The notes under the pieces: generated by a model
The model's database searches: none
What the model saw: only the letters and a program-made list of their open reading frames with translations
What the model was told of the DNA's origin: nothing
Translations under genes and position numbers: made by a program
From: Dipteris shenzhenensis
Lineage: Eukaryota; Polypodiophyta; Polypodiopsida; Gleicheniales
Assembly (NCBI GenBank): GCA_047967505.1
Contig: CM106539.1
Reading direction: 5' to 3' (one strand)
DNA: 64,000 bases
Part shown: positions 24,061 to 35,283 of the stretch, piece by piece
Numbering within the stretch: position 1 is the stretch's first letter
Layout: each line of letters starts with the position of its first letter

Positions 24061-24580
24061 TCCCATTTGGGAGTGTGGTACTCAAGGATCAAGATCAATT
24101 GTAAAAAAGAATAGTATCATTAGATCTAGCACATGAAAGAAAATAGCATCATCGGACAATCTTTCAGACATAAATTCTTGAAAGAAAATTGACAAGGAAA
24201 AAGGAGGATTGAGGAAAATTTTATCAATCTTAATTATACACGCGTTGCTAGACCTGGAGAATCAACAAGGAGAAAAATTGCTTAATCTTAATTATACACA
24301 CATTGCTAGAGCCAGAGAATCAACAAGGAGAATCAACATAAAGGAGGATTGAAGAAGAGATTTTGAAAATATTGCTACACCCAAGCCACATGTATATATA
24401 CTTTGCATATGTTTCACATCATGTGCTATGTTTTGCATAAGGGAAAATTGAATATCTCCCTTGGGTATTAATAAGCCATATATGTCCCAGTGGCATCATT
24501 CACCTACCAAAAATCAACAACAATATATTTCAAATGAACTGTGCAAAATAGAGTTTAATCAGTGTTCTTTGTATGCCCAA
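24061..24580. repeat. Non-coding stretch with a 58-bp duplication
   Basis: aatcttaattatacac...ttgctaga...gagaatcaacaaggag occurs at 24226 and 24284. Nothing else is seen. Confidence 0.6.
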
Positions 24581-25690
24581 AAGTTTATTTCCCACCTAGT
24601 TAATGGGATAGTCCTAAACTAGCCTAGTGATTTCTTATGTGCTATGTTTTGTTCTAGTTTAATGAATGTCCTTAGCTTGCCCAAATTTCTTTTCCAACCA
24701 GCTTGATGGTTGAAATAGTTGTGTTTTTTAATAGCTTGATTATGTTCTTAGCGTGCCACCAGTCCATTAGGTAGGTTTAAAACCAACCATTAGTTAAACT
24801 AGCCTTCCCAATGGTTGAAACGGCTATTTTTTTAATAGTTTGATGTGCCACCAAACCATTGGGCAAGTTGAAAACCAACGTGATGGTTGAAATTTTTGTG
24901 CTTTTAATAGTTTAATTTATGTTCTTAGCATGCCATCAACCCATCAGTCAGGTTTAAAACTATCCCATGTCAAGATAGTGGGAGAGAAGGAAGGAGTCTC
25001 ACTTGCGGCTTTCTCACAAACACAATGGGGGAATACACACAAAGGTGGAGGCTGAAAACGGTTTTCCTCTTCTTAGTTGTGAAAGCCAAAAGAACTCTAG
25101 TACAAAGAAATAGAAGAACCCTATATGTGGGTCTCAAACCAAACTCAGCTAACTAAGGTGGCATACTAACTGAGCCATGAACTAGAGTACATAAGGATAG
25201 CTGTCATCCAGCTATTATTCATGGGCGGTGTACCAACCGCATCTGCAGCTAACAAGTCGGTGACATAAATGCACAACGGTCACCCTAGCATATCACGAGT
25301 GGAGCTTGATATCTCAACATCCCATTGGTTAAACTAGCCCGACAATTGAAACACAACATTCTTTGATAATTTAACTTGTGTTCTTAAGTGCCATTACCCC
25401 ATGTTTGAACTAGCCCAATGGTTGGAATAGCATGTTCTAATAGTTAATAGTCTAATTTATGTTGTTTATGTTTAATTGGTAGTATAACTAAGACTCCTAA
25501 CATTTGTGTTTGATTATTGAAACACAACATTCTTTAATAGTTTAACTTATGTTCTTAAGTGCCATTACCCCATGTTTGAACTAGCTCGATGGTTGGAATA
25601 GCATGTTCTAATAGTTAATATTTTAAATTATGTGCTTTGTGTTTAATTGATAGTATAGCTAAGACCCCTAACCTTTCAATCAAAGGAGAT
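24581..25690. repeat. Degenerate long tandem repeat array
   Basis: Diverged units carry atggttgaa, ttttaatagtttaattt, atgttcttagc and gccacca-cccattagg. Two well-preserved units are at 25348 and 25519 (period 171 bp). The array is split by the solo LTR at 24968-25319. No coding potential; it resembles a local satellite-like expansion. Confidence 0.7.
24968..25319 (-). repeat. Solo LTR, 352 bp, with TCCCA target duplication
   Basis: On the minus strand it begins TGTTGAGATATCAAGCTCC and ends ATCTTGACA. TCCCA stands at 24963-24967 and again at 25320-25324, a perfect 5-bp target duplication. The first 25 bases resemble those of family S LTRs (TGTTAGATATCAATGCTCC), so the two families may be related. 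It is inserted in the tandem array, whose units resume on the far side. Confidence 0.92.
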
Positions 25691-25731
25691 TTGAGTATTG
25701 TAAGACCTACTATATCAAGAAACTCAAAAGA

Positions 25732-25895
25732 AGAATGTATTTTGTTGCAAAACACATATAGACTTTGACCTAACTTAGAAAGCTTTGAATGACTTGATAT
25801 GTAGTCATGCTGGAGAATGTATTTTGTTGCAAAACATATATAGACTTTGACCTAGCTTAGCAAGCTTTGAATGGCTTTGATATGTAGTCATGGTG
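25732..25895. repeat. 82-bp tandem duplication
   Basis: agaatgtattttgttgcaa starts both copies, at 25732 and 25814; both end in tagtcatg-tgg. Few differences. Confidence 0.9.
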
Positions 25896-27058
25896 GAGCA
25901 TTGCTTCATGGAGATAAATGTCCATGTCTCATATATGAATGCTTAGTTGGCAGCCACCTAGATCCTCATCATGCAAGGGAGACCAAGTTTGGTAGCCCAA
26001 GGTCTATGTGGGAGTGATTGACATGTTTGTCCAAATGAAATGAGGGAAGGCAATTGTTTTACTTAAAATAGAGGAGACTTTGGACCACAAAACAACCTTT
26101 TTTTTTTTTAATGGAGAAGATTTGATCATGTTGATGTTCAAGGATTAAACACACTCAGCCAAGGAATATTATAGATCAATTGGTTGAATCCATCCTAAAA
26201 TATGTGCTTCGCAATTTCATAGTTAGCTAGCAAGACAAGCAATTCAGGACATGCCTTGCTAATTTCCCCCATGATACACTATCTTTATGCTAGAAAAGCA
26301 CCAAAACAATGCAAAGAAGTGCTAGAAGAGTTCCCAAAAAGATCTTAAATAACCTTAAATCCAAGTGCTAAGAAATTTCTTTAAAAATGTCTTAAATAAC
26401 CCTAAATCCTACTAAATTATTTAGCATGTACAACCATCATCTTGGTTGTAGTTAGTCCTAAATTGCTTATGTTTTACAACCACTGTGATGGTTGCAATTG
26501 GTCCTAAGATAGATTGTATAAAGGAGAATTGCATTCTCATTTCTAAACATACAAGAACTCTAGTAGAATGAAATAATTATGCAGAAGAAACAATTGTATA
26601 CTCATTGCTAAACATACAAGAACTCTAGCACAGTGGTCTTAGAAAGTGCTAATGGGTTAAGCACTATAAAGCCATAAAATAGATCAAGCTTGGGCTTCTT
26701 TATCCCTTAGTGAAGGGGTTTCTTCTTCCCTTGATCAAGGCATAGGTGCTGCATCTTTCCTCTATCAAAACTTGTGGCTTTTCTTTTTGTGGCTAATGCA
26801 CATGTGGCTACTTTCTCTAGATAGATAGATGTAGTAGGCAAACATAGTTGTTGTCTCCATGACATGGGCATTGAAAAATGAAATCTCTTTATATAGAGCT
26901 TGCATTCACAAGAAACCCAAAGAAAAATACATCCATAGAGTGGCCAAGTGAGGCAATCAGAATTCACACTCATTTATGAGTGCCCAAGACAAATTGTGCA
27001 CTTATGACTCTGTTATCTCGAAAGAAGATATTATTCTAATTTAACTATTAGGGTTGTC
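25896..27058. other. No recognisable gene
   Basis: Only a small duplication around ctaaacatacaagaactctag (about 26545 and 26608) stands out. Short ORFs have no domain pattern. Confidence 0.55.
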
Positions 27059-27063
27059 AATAT

Positions 27064-27779
27064 TGTAAGAAAACAATACAACGTCTGTGCTCAACAGATA
27101 ACAAGATCTCGTATGCAAGAGAGAACACATATAGTATGGAGAATCAAAATTTTGATTACTGTAGAACTGATACAATAGATGGCGCTGCCTCCCAACCGTG
27201 CGCTCTTGTGAAAGAAGCTTCGATGGCGAGCTTGAAAAAATAGAGGACGGAGGTTGGATGCTAAGGAATCAGGGTTACTGTAGCCAGTGATGAAATGGGC
27301 TTCACGAGCTTGCTCTTATATAGCCACCAATCATAGTCGGTTGGCTCAATTGGGTGACCGACCCAGTCCACCCAAAACGGTCGACTAGGGGTCCCAAAAT
27401 AGGCCACCAAGAACATGATAGAACCAGTGCACAAAATAGAGCAACTAACCTACGATCTTCGTTCAGCCCACAGCCATCCGAGATCATCTGGGACTCCAAA
27501 CGGGCCCCGCAACCCAAGAGTGGGCTGCCCTGGGAAATGCTCCATCTACCCTCAATGCGGTCAGTCATGGGATTCCTTCCTACACTTGCATGTAGCCTAG
27601 TTGGTAGTGTGCCAACGCCGTCCAACCATCAGGCCATAGATGGCCCCCATCTAGTGTCCAAACCAGGACCTACCGGATAACTGAGCTACTCAAATGCCTT
27701 CTCCTCATATGGGGGGATTACAAGTAGAGTTACTTGGTTCCCGCGTAGTTACATGAGAGTGGAGCATTGATATCTAACA
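27064..27779 (-). repeat. Solo LTR, family S, inverted, with AATAT target duplication
   Basis: Reading the minus strand it starts TGTTAGATATCAATGCTCC and ends TTTTCTTACA, matching the LTR at 19968-20712 over its whole length with scattered substitutions and indels. AATAT occurs at 27059-27063 and 27780-27784. The TATA box and the gtcggt-like motifs are conserved in place. ORFs crossing it are shadows. Confidence 0.93.
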
Positions 27780-27784
27780 AATAT

Positions 27785-28519
27785 CACAATCTCACCTCAT
27801 ACATATTTGTTGATCCCTTCCTACCTCATCTTGATGGTGGAAACATTCTTCTCTAGCTTTTATACTAGGTGCTGGGTCACAGCAATAGCTCTACTTGCTT
27901 CTTCTAGCTATTGTCGAACCTCTTTAAAGTCTTCACCATATAAGGCCCCTTGCAAGAAAACTAGAGTACTTTGGGTTTCAAAAAGAATGGATAACTACTT
28001 CTCCAAACTTTCAAGAGCCATGACATGCTACTCCATTCCATATTGTAATTTAATTGTAGGGCATTGTGCTTTGCTTCCCAATAGTTCACCTTCTCTTTCG
28101 AATATTGCACATTCTCATTCTCTCTATGTGCTCCACCTTGGTGTCTCTCTACCCAATCTACACCCTTTCTTCTCTCTTCTTGAACCCTTGCACACTCCCT
28201 TGTAGTTCTCAACCTTATGTTCTTGCATACTCCCTTGCACTGAGCTTGCACTCAGCCACCTTGAATGTCAATCCCTTGCATGTAGCCATCTTGAATGTTA
28301 CTCCCTTATACTTAGCCATCTTGAACATCCTACAATGTCTTCCTACAACTACTATCCCATCTCATAATGGATCCCTCTAGACATAGTGAGTTCCAAAGCT
28401 CACCATCCATGCCCTCTCCAATGGATCCATCTAGATCACTATTCAAATCCTCTCCAATAGATCCCTTTCGTTCACCATCTAGACATAGTTCCATCTAGCT
28501 TTGCTCTTATCTTGAAATC
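27785..28519. other. No confident gene; short repeats
   Basis: Minus-strand 28251-27961 reads as a charged, coiled-coil-like peptide (VQEERRKGVDWVERH) that could be gag debris. Short duplications with tagccatcttgaatgt (28284-28330) and atggatcc-tctaga (28368-28490) are present. Confidence 0.35.
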
Positions 28520-28906
28520 ATGAGACACACTCCCATCCAACTTCAAGTGCTCAATATGTGTTCTCTTTCCAACTTCACCAAGATGATGAAAGAAGTGAAC
28601 ATGAAGGATGGATATTTTGTCTGTCATAATAAAAAAAAATCTATCAATAAGAGCATGATTGAAAAGGTACTCAGCATCCCTGGAGGTAGTTCGCAAGCTT
28701 GTTACATGAAGAAGGCATGGAGGAAAAAATACATTTTAGATTTATTCCCCAAAGCTCAACTTAGTAGAGATGGCAGAATCAACATTTCAAGCTTGCCAAC
28801 AAATTTTCAAGCTATTTTGAAACTTGAGTGTTATATTGCTCAAACAATGTTGTATACTCGCCCAATTGCACAGACAGAGGTGCACAGACAGAGGGTAGTG
28901 TTTTAA
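28520..28906 (+). CDS. Hypothetical 128-codon ORF, unknown
   Basis: An uninterrupted ORF with a plausible protein composition; a stretch reads VNMKDGYFVCHNKKKSINKS followed by VLSIPGG. This loosely recalls the start of the plant retroelement or transposon domain in which a short strand precedes an INELLGIP-like motif, but the match is weak. No neighbours support a function. It may be a fragment or non-coding. Confidence 0.22.
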   Translation: MRHTPIQLQVLNMCSLSNFTKMMKEVNMKDGYFVCHNKKKSINKSMIEKVLSIPGGSSQACYMKKAWRKKYILDLFPKAQLSRDGRINISSLPTNFQAILKLECYIAQTMLYTRPIAQTEVHRQRVVF

Positions 28907-29025
28907 AAGTATTTTCATTCATTGTCAACAAAAAGAAGGTAAACCTTGAGCCTATATTTTAATTCAATGTTTTTGCTTTCTAATTAACACCATTGATTAA
29001 CACTACATGTTAATAGGTCCTGCAA

Positions 29026-29345
29026 AGAAGAGAAATTAGAATTCAATGCAAAGACATCCCAAATGAGATTGTTTTGAGATAAATCAAATCTCATGATTAT
29101 AGGTATTGTATCAATATAAAAATGAGTACTCAAGTCATAACCGCTTTGGAGTACAACTACGATGACATAAACTACTCTTGCACAAAGAAGACAAAGCACA
29201 ATTAAATGCAAAGACATCCCAAATAGGATCGTTGAGATAAATCAAAACTCATGATTATAGGTATTGTATCAATACAAAAATGATTATTGGAGTCATAATC
29301 GATTTAGAGTACAACTATGATGGCATCATCTACTCCTGTGCAGAT
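29026..29345. repeat. 160-bp tandem duplication
   Basis: aatgcaaagacatcccaaat occurs at 29045 and 29205, and both copies continue through atgattataggtattgtatcaat and gagtacaacta. Moderately diverged and non-coding. Confidence 0.88.
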
Positions 29346-30790
29346 GAAGTTGGAGGCTACTTGTGTGAAGGGTCCTTAGAAGTTGGGTGCTCACCAAGTA
29401 GAGGTTGCAACTCCTCAGTAAAATGGGCTCACCTCCAAGAAGATAATCCTCATATACTGCCTCATCATCATGCATTGGTGGATCCTTCTGATGTACTCTC
29501 TGATCATTCTAATCTAAACATCTAGAAGATGGTCCTCCAAGGGGGAAGCTACTTCTCCACTTTGAGACTCTCCTCAATTGGAATGGTGTCCTCATCCCTT
29601 TGCTCCCTTATAGCATTCATTGTGGGCCCACCATGATATCAAGCTCCTTGTCGATGGGCTCCTTCACTCTAAAATAGTAGCTCTATATCTCTTATGAGTG
29701 TCCTATTAGCATAACCAAGGAGCTTTTCTATGGCAATGGATCTATATCCATCCACATAAACTCATGTGTAACTATCCTCTGTAATCTATAAGAAAGAACA
29801 CGAGTAACAACAATTCAATTATATCTTGTCTCCTCTAGAATTTGTACAAGAGTCATTGTGAATATACACGATTTATATATTTACTCTCTTTGGTTGTACT
29901 TCTAAAAAGTAGATATCTAGCACATATTTGGCATGGATTGGTGCCCTCTGTCCACATGAATAAGAATCTTTCTATTATGGTGCCTACACAAACATAACAA
30001 CCATAAGGTATGATTTTTATATAGGAGGAAACAAACAATGTTGAACCAGCCAAAAATGCTTCTACCCTTAAGTCACAGGTTTGAAAAGAATCTACCATAT
30101 TTACATTTGGAGGACAATGATCCAAGACATCCAACAACCTTTTTTGGGATCTACAAGATCTAATCCTCTTATTAATAATGTTGAAGTAATCATCAGATGT
30201 TCAATACGGCTATAGTAAAGAACGAAGCTTTGAAGTAAAATACCTTGTTCACTTACTTGGAGTGATAAGGGAAGATGATGATAGTGATCAAGTTGAAGTT
30301 GCAATACTTGAATCACTTGACAAGATTGGCAAGAGACACCCTTGGGTTTCTTAGTAAGGAAGAGATGCAAGGATCAAAAAGTATATGAACTTCAATCTAT
30401 ACTTCTCTTTCAGCATTGCTTTGTAGATGTTGGTAAAAAAATTGTTATCTGTGTATTGTTGTATAAGAAACTTAGTCCATATCTTCACTTAAGAAAGAAG
30501 ATCACTTACATGAGAATAGCAAAAAATTGTTGTTAGTGTGTCCCTGACTAAGGGTAGAAGATGCACTTTGGTCAAAGGAATCTCTTTCTTAGAATTGACA
30601 TCTCTCAACTTAATGATAATCCTTGATGTAGCTCAGCCTTTGTAATTCTAAACATCCCTTATGGTAGTCTCTTGAATAAATTGTATGTTGGATGCCTCTC
30701 TCTGGGCTATCATAGCCTCTTCAAAAGTAGCCTTGCCCCTTGTGTCCTTGTTGTGTGTTACCTTATTCCTTTATCCTTTGGCTTCCTTGC
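29346..30790. other. No recognisable gene
   Basis: Unique-looking sequence on both strands. The minus strand just downstream of the H3-like pseudogene shows broken coding-like stretches without a domain pattern. Confidence 0.5.
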
Positions 30791-30854
30791 TAGTGGCACC
30801 AATAGAATAGCTCTCATCGTCAAACCCACCCAATTAGTGGGATGAAGTAGTTTT

Positions 30855-31524
30855 CCATATCTATACCTTATTCGCTTCAGTGTCTTAAAGTCTTTTACCA
30901 TCTATCTCACTCTATGTGAATGATGAGCAACAAGCATGCAATCTTGGAAGAGCTCTATCATCCAACCTTTAGCTACCTCTTGCAGGCTGTATAATATAGT
31001 TTATATCCTAACTTCCATTTATCACCAATCTCCTTTACAAGACTTTGAAAGAAAGCCTTTGGGACTACAATATCCAATTTCCTTTTGTGCCATCTTAATC
31101 TCCCTTAACACCACTACCTTTTGCAAAAACCTCCTCACTTTGGCATGTTTAAGGATATGCATAGACTTCCCTTTTCTTTGATGAAACTCTAAGATTGGAA
31201 GCCTTTGGTGTGGCAGTTTGTGCAATGGTAGGCCCTTTAGTTGTCCTCCTAGATGTTTACTTTATCCTTGCATAGAAAAAGACTTTGTTGTGGCAGTTTG
31301 TGCAATTGTAGGCCCTTTGCTGGCCCTCCTAGTTGTTTGCTTTGTGCAATGGTAGGCTTTTACTAGCCCTCCTAGCCTTTTACTCTATCCTTGCCATGAC
31401 CAAACCTTTGATGTGTTAGTTTGTGCAATGGTAGGCCCTTTGCCGACCCTCCTATAGCTAATTGTTTTGTGCATATAGTAGGCCCTTTACCAACCCTTCT
31501 AGCTATTTGTTTTGTCCTTGCCAT
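30855..31524 (-). pseudogene. Histone H3 homologue with CENH3-like features, reiterated tail, pseudogene
   Basis: The minus-strand ATG at 31524 reads MARTKQIARR, nearly the canonical H3 start. After a repeated tail region, the frames at 31225-30855 give the histone fold in order: VVLREIKMAQK (canonical VALREIRKYQK), VPKAFFQSLVKEI (LPFQRLVREI), LQEVAKGWMIELFQDCMLVAHHSHRV (LQEA.EA..V.LFED..LCAIHAKRV) and MVKDFKTLKRIR. Several residues lean towards centromeric H3: the VP.A.F before LVKEI, a Trp near GDKW, CML where H3.1/H3.3 have NLC, and KDF instead of KDI or KDM. Frameshifts and stops (for example after VYAYP and after HRVR) and a short deletion before LQEV make it non-functional. No intron interrupts the fold, so it is either a processed copy or derived from an intronless gene. 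No poly(A) tract was found. Confidence 0.72.
31206..31524 (-). repeat. Tandem repeat of H3-tail-encoding units, about 125 bp
   Basis: Units begin with atggcaagg (or atgcaagg) on the minus strand at 31524, 31397 and 31273, spacing 127 and 124 bp. Each of the first two units holds two half-units reading like ARR-SKGPTIAQT-TTK; the third has one. The repeated product would be a basic, Lys/Arg/Thr-rich tail. Confidence 0.8.
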
Positions 31525-31544
31525 GAGCAAGACTGTCTCCTAGC

Positions 31545-31907
31545 TTGCAAGCAAGACCTAAAAATTTAAAAAGTGCAAAGAAAGTGATTTGGAGTTTGAG
31601 ATAAGATCCAATACACAAAACCACATTCTTGAGTTTTTTTTTAAAAGAATTCAATGTATCAAAAATGCACAAATCCCACTACTAAAAGCATCCATAATTG
31701 CAATTTATGCTCCTAATACAACATTGTGCTAGCTTTCAAATTCTCTAGAGGAAGAAGAGCACCCAAAATAGAGAAAATATACAAAAATTCAAAAATGTGC
31801 TAAAGAAAGCAATTTTGAGGCTTAAGGATATGACCAACATGTAAAATCACTTTCTTAAGCACTTTTTGTTTTGACAATTCAATATATATAAAAAATGGAC
31901 AACTTCC
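31545..31907. other. No recognisable gene
   Basis: A-rich sequence upstream (minus strand) of the H3-like pseudogene. No clear TATA box or histone promoter element was seen. Confidence 0.45.
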
Positions 31908-32390
31908 ATGTCCCCTCTCTCTGCTTCCCGATCGATCACCCCTCACATCGCTTCCCCCTCACATCTCCCCTCTCTTTGCTCCTTGATCGATTGCCCCTCC
32001 CATCGCTTGCCCCTCTGCTCCCCTCCTCTCTCTCCACTTGCCCCTCCCCTCCCATTACTCACCCCTCCCCTCCCCCTCTCTCCCCTTCCTTACGTTCCCT
32101 CTCCCCTCACCCCTCCCTCCCCTTCATATTCCAATTGCCCCTCCGCTCCCCTTCCTTACCTTGCCTCTCCCCTCCTCTATCCTCTCCACTTGGACCCTCA
32201 CTCGGCCTCTCAGACCTCCCCCTACCTCGGCCTACTTGACTCCTCCCCACCAAGCGTCCTTCCTCCCTCTGCCATCCCAATACTGCTCCTCCTTCCTTCT
32301 CCTCTCTCTTTCTTCTCCTCCCCTCCATCTCTCTTCTCCCCCCTCCTTCTTCTCTAACCTCTTTCTTCTCCCCCTTCTTCCTATTTCTTG
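31908..32390. repeat. Polypyrimidine tract, CCCCTC/CTCTCC-rich
   Basis: Nearly 480 bp with the plus strand dominated by C and T, including repeated units such as cctcacatcgcttgcccctc near 31940-32010. The long ORFs crossing it in several frames (Pro/Ser/Leu repeats) are composition artefacts. Confidence 0.9.
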
Positions 32391-32609
32391 GCAAATCAAT
32401 AGGGGTGATGTTGTCATAGGAATTGGCAGGAATAGCACAAATCTACAAGTAGTGGTGGCATATATTGATAAGAAAGGGTAGTACAAATCAATGGAGCTAT
32501 GGCATGAATCGACAAGTAGGGTGGCAACGTTATGGCATTAGCCTCCAAGGGAAGGGTGGGGTGAGGCAGGTTGGTACTATGGTGGAAATGCCTCCATATA
32601 TGGCGCATG

Positions 32610-33290
32610 ACATATGTTAGTAGGGGGTTAGGTTAGTTAGCAATTAGGTTAGCTAGCTAGTTGTAGTTAGGCTAGCTAGTTAGTTAGGTGTAGGTAGTAA
32701 TGACCTAGGTTAGTTATGTAGGTTAATTAAGTTAGTTAATTAAAATCCACTTAAATATATGTTAAACTAAACATATTTTTAAATAATTTAAAATATAGGA
32801 TTAAATTATATTTAGTTACGATTAATATATAAGATTTGAATATGTGTTTATTGGGATTTAAATATAATTATTAGATATCAAATCAAGAATGTATTTAATT
32901 CAAGTAATTCAAAATAAGTCTATCATATATTTAAAGCAATAGTATCATATTAGAATATAAGTACTTAAATAAGATTAGAATATGGATAAGTATTTAAATT
33001 AACATTAGAATATATAAGTTAGAATTGGGTTAGGACTAGGAAAAAGTATAAGTATATTTAAAAGTATATTGAATTTCAAATATATTTAATTTATTTAGTA
33101 TTAGATTAGGATTAAAATATAAGTATGTCAATTAGGATTAAAATATATTTATTTAGTTTTAGATTAGTAAAAGGATTAAGTATATTTAATTTGAAATCGT
33201 TCAAAATATGTTTGACATATATTTAAATTACTTAGTATTAGGATTAGAATATAAGTATTTAAATTAGGATCTTAGAATATACCATCCCAC
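32610..33290. repeat. GTTAG-rich segment followed by AT-rich degenerate repeats
   Basis: 32615-32760 is built from gttagttag/gctagctag words. 32760-33280 consists of diverged units like aagtatttaaattaggattagaatata. No coding potential. Confidence 0.75.
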
Positions 33291-34600
33291 CCCAAACACA
33301 CGTGCCCATCTATCAATGAAACTTGTCCTGACCCCACTAGGAACAAAGGCCATGATCCTTATATGTCCAGGTTCCTACCATAGTTCAATCTAAATTTGAG
33401 TTTTGTTATGGATATTTTTTAATGAGTTCTTGCATGAAATTTTGAAATTTGATGAATTTGCAATGGCCTTTTATTAAGGAGCAGCCTCCAAGAAGATTAT
33501 GGCTTCTTATTAAACCTTTTTTGAAGTTTCGATAATTTGCAATGGCCACTGTGAAACTTCCAGTGGAAAAGAACAATGGAGTTAAGAAATACATTGATCA
33601 TGGTTGGTTCTTGATGTTGACAGGATGACAAAGCCAAAATATATTCACTTCATTATCACTTCATCCAAAGTGACAAGCCCTAAATTCATTGTCCATGCAA
33701 CTGAAAGTGTACAATCTTGAGCCTAGATGTGTCTGAAGATAGGTTCATCATAGCCATATGTAGTTATAGCTCAAAAGGTGATCATGCAACCAAATTGTGG
33801 ATAGGTGACAAAGAGTACTTCTTGCAAGAAGTGCTAGATTAAGTATCTAGAAACAGGAGATACCTTACATTTCTTGAAGGCAATATGGGATTATTGGAAA
33901 ATTCGACCAAACCCAACTAACTCCTATCTTGCCATGTGGTAAAATATTGACCTAACCTATGTCGAACCCTATCTACCCCATGTCACCTCATGAGAAAACT
34001 AGGGTTTGTGAAGTTTGTGAAAATTGTGTGCTAGAGGCGATGATGGCAAACATCATCTATGTCAAAAGGAGGAGCTCTATGGAGACATGTCTACTTCTCA
34101 TCGTTGGCTGTAGCTTGTTGTGCGATGTTCGACTAAGAGCATAGACTTGAAGTCTATCGAGTTGCTATTTTTCCTTTGTTATGCATTGCCTCTACTGCCT
34201 GTTGGCTGCCCTTGTTTTCATTGCACCTTCCGTTTATCATGGCTATCATTTCTAAATCATGGCTTGTTGTGCAACTGCATTGTTGCTTGGTGGTACTTGT
34301 TCTTGGTTGAGTCCTGAGCATCTTTTGAGCCTTTACAGAGTGCTATCAAGTTGGGCATCATCATTGATCTTAGTTTATCACTTGTGTTTATTCTTCTACT
34401 CAGCTTGACTACTTTGATAGTTGCGGTGGTGCTTATGCCCGAATCACCATCTATTGTTAAAGCACAAAGTTGACCGTAGCTTGTAGCTTTCTTGGAGTGT
34501 GGAAGCCTTGACTGCTTGGCTACCTTTGAGTATTTGTAGCCCATTGCAGTAGTTGCATTTAGCTTGTAGTTTTTGTGTGCTTCTTGCTACCTATCAGTTG
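33291..34600. other. No recognisable gene
   Basis: Short ORFs on both strands have no domain pattern. Confidence 0.5.
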
Positions 34601-34699
34601 GTGTAGCCTTTGCTTACATAAATATTGTAGGATGTCACACCTGCTTGTACGATGTTGCTTGCATTGAAGTTGAGTGTAGTAGTGTACTAAAGTGTTACA

Positions 34700-34937
34700 A
34701 TAGAGTAGTAGGTTCTCCTTTCTCTCTTTATGGGATAAAATACTCCCTTTTTCTCTTTGTTTCTCATAGAATATGTTCTAAATCTCATTAGATGAGAAAC
34801 CTACATGTCTCTCTCAACCAAAATGAAGAATTTCACAAGAGTCTCACAAGTAGAAGTTATAAACTGAAATGTATGATAGAAACTTCTTTCAATATAAAGA
34901 ATTCTAGCGTTAGCTAAACCTATCTCCTAATACCACA
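34700..34937 (-). other. Leader with degenerate PBS of the inserted LTR element
   Basis: On the minus strand TGGTATTAGGAG (plus 34924-34935) follows the LTR end, two mismatches from the initiator-Met tRNA PBS TGGTATCAGAGC. The sequence below looks like a non-coding leader. No gag was found downstream, so the element is internally truncated. Confidence 0.5.
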
Positions 34938-35283
34938 TGAAGAAATTGGGATCTAGTCTAACACTCAATGAGCATAAAGATCATGGAGGATCGAACCATA
35001 TAAGGAATACCATGAGGAGAGAGACACAAAGTACTAAACACTCAATCTATTCCATAATATCATTCTCAACAATATGAGACAGGTTGCTATAGATAGAGAG
35101 AACGTCTAGAATCATCAACCCATGTGATATCATCTGATCCACATCTCACCTATTTATAGCCCTTGCTCCACATCTTCTCATGTAGTCCACATTCTTGGGT
35201 GGATACTTTAATTTATGCAATACCATACCTTATCTCATACCTTTCCCTCTAATTATGTGCACATGGCACCATATCTCTCAACA
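34938..35283 (-). repeat. Copia-type LTR, 346 bp, minus strand
   Basis: It begins TGTTGAGAGATATGG and ends TTTCTTCA on the minus strand, with a TATA box gctataaatag (plus about 35152). The PBS-like sequence directly beyond makes it a 5' LTR. It is inserted exactly in the zinc-knuckle codons of the gag fragment at 35284-35820. Confidence 0.7.

Noticed and set aside
27302-27680. ORFs of about 107 codons on both strands
   Set aside because: They sit inside the solo LTR at 27064-27779 and have no domain.
31895-32481. Long overlapping ORFs rich in Pro, Ser and Leu on plus and Arg/Glu on minus
   Set aside because: They arise from the polypyrimidine tract; all frames are open together and no domain is present.
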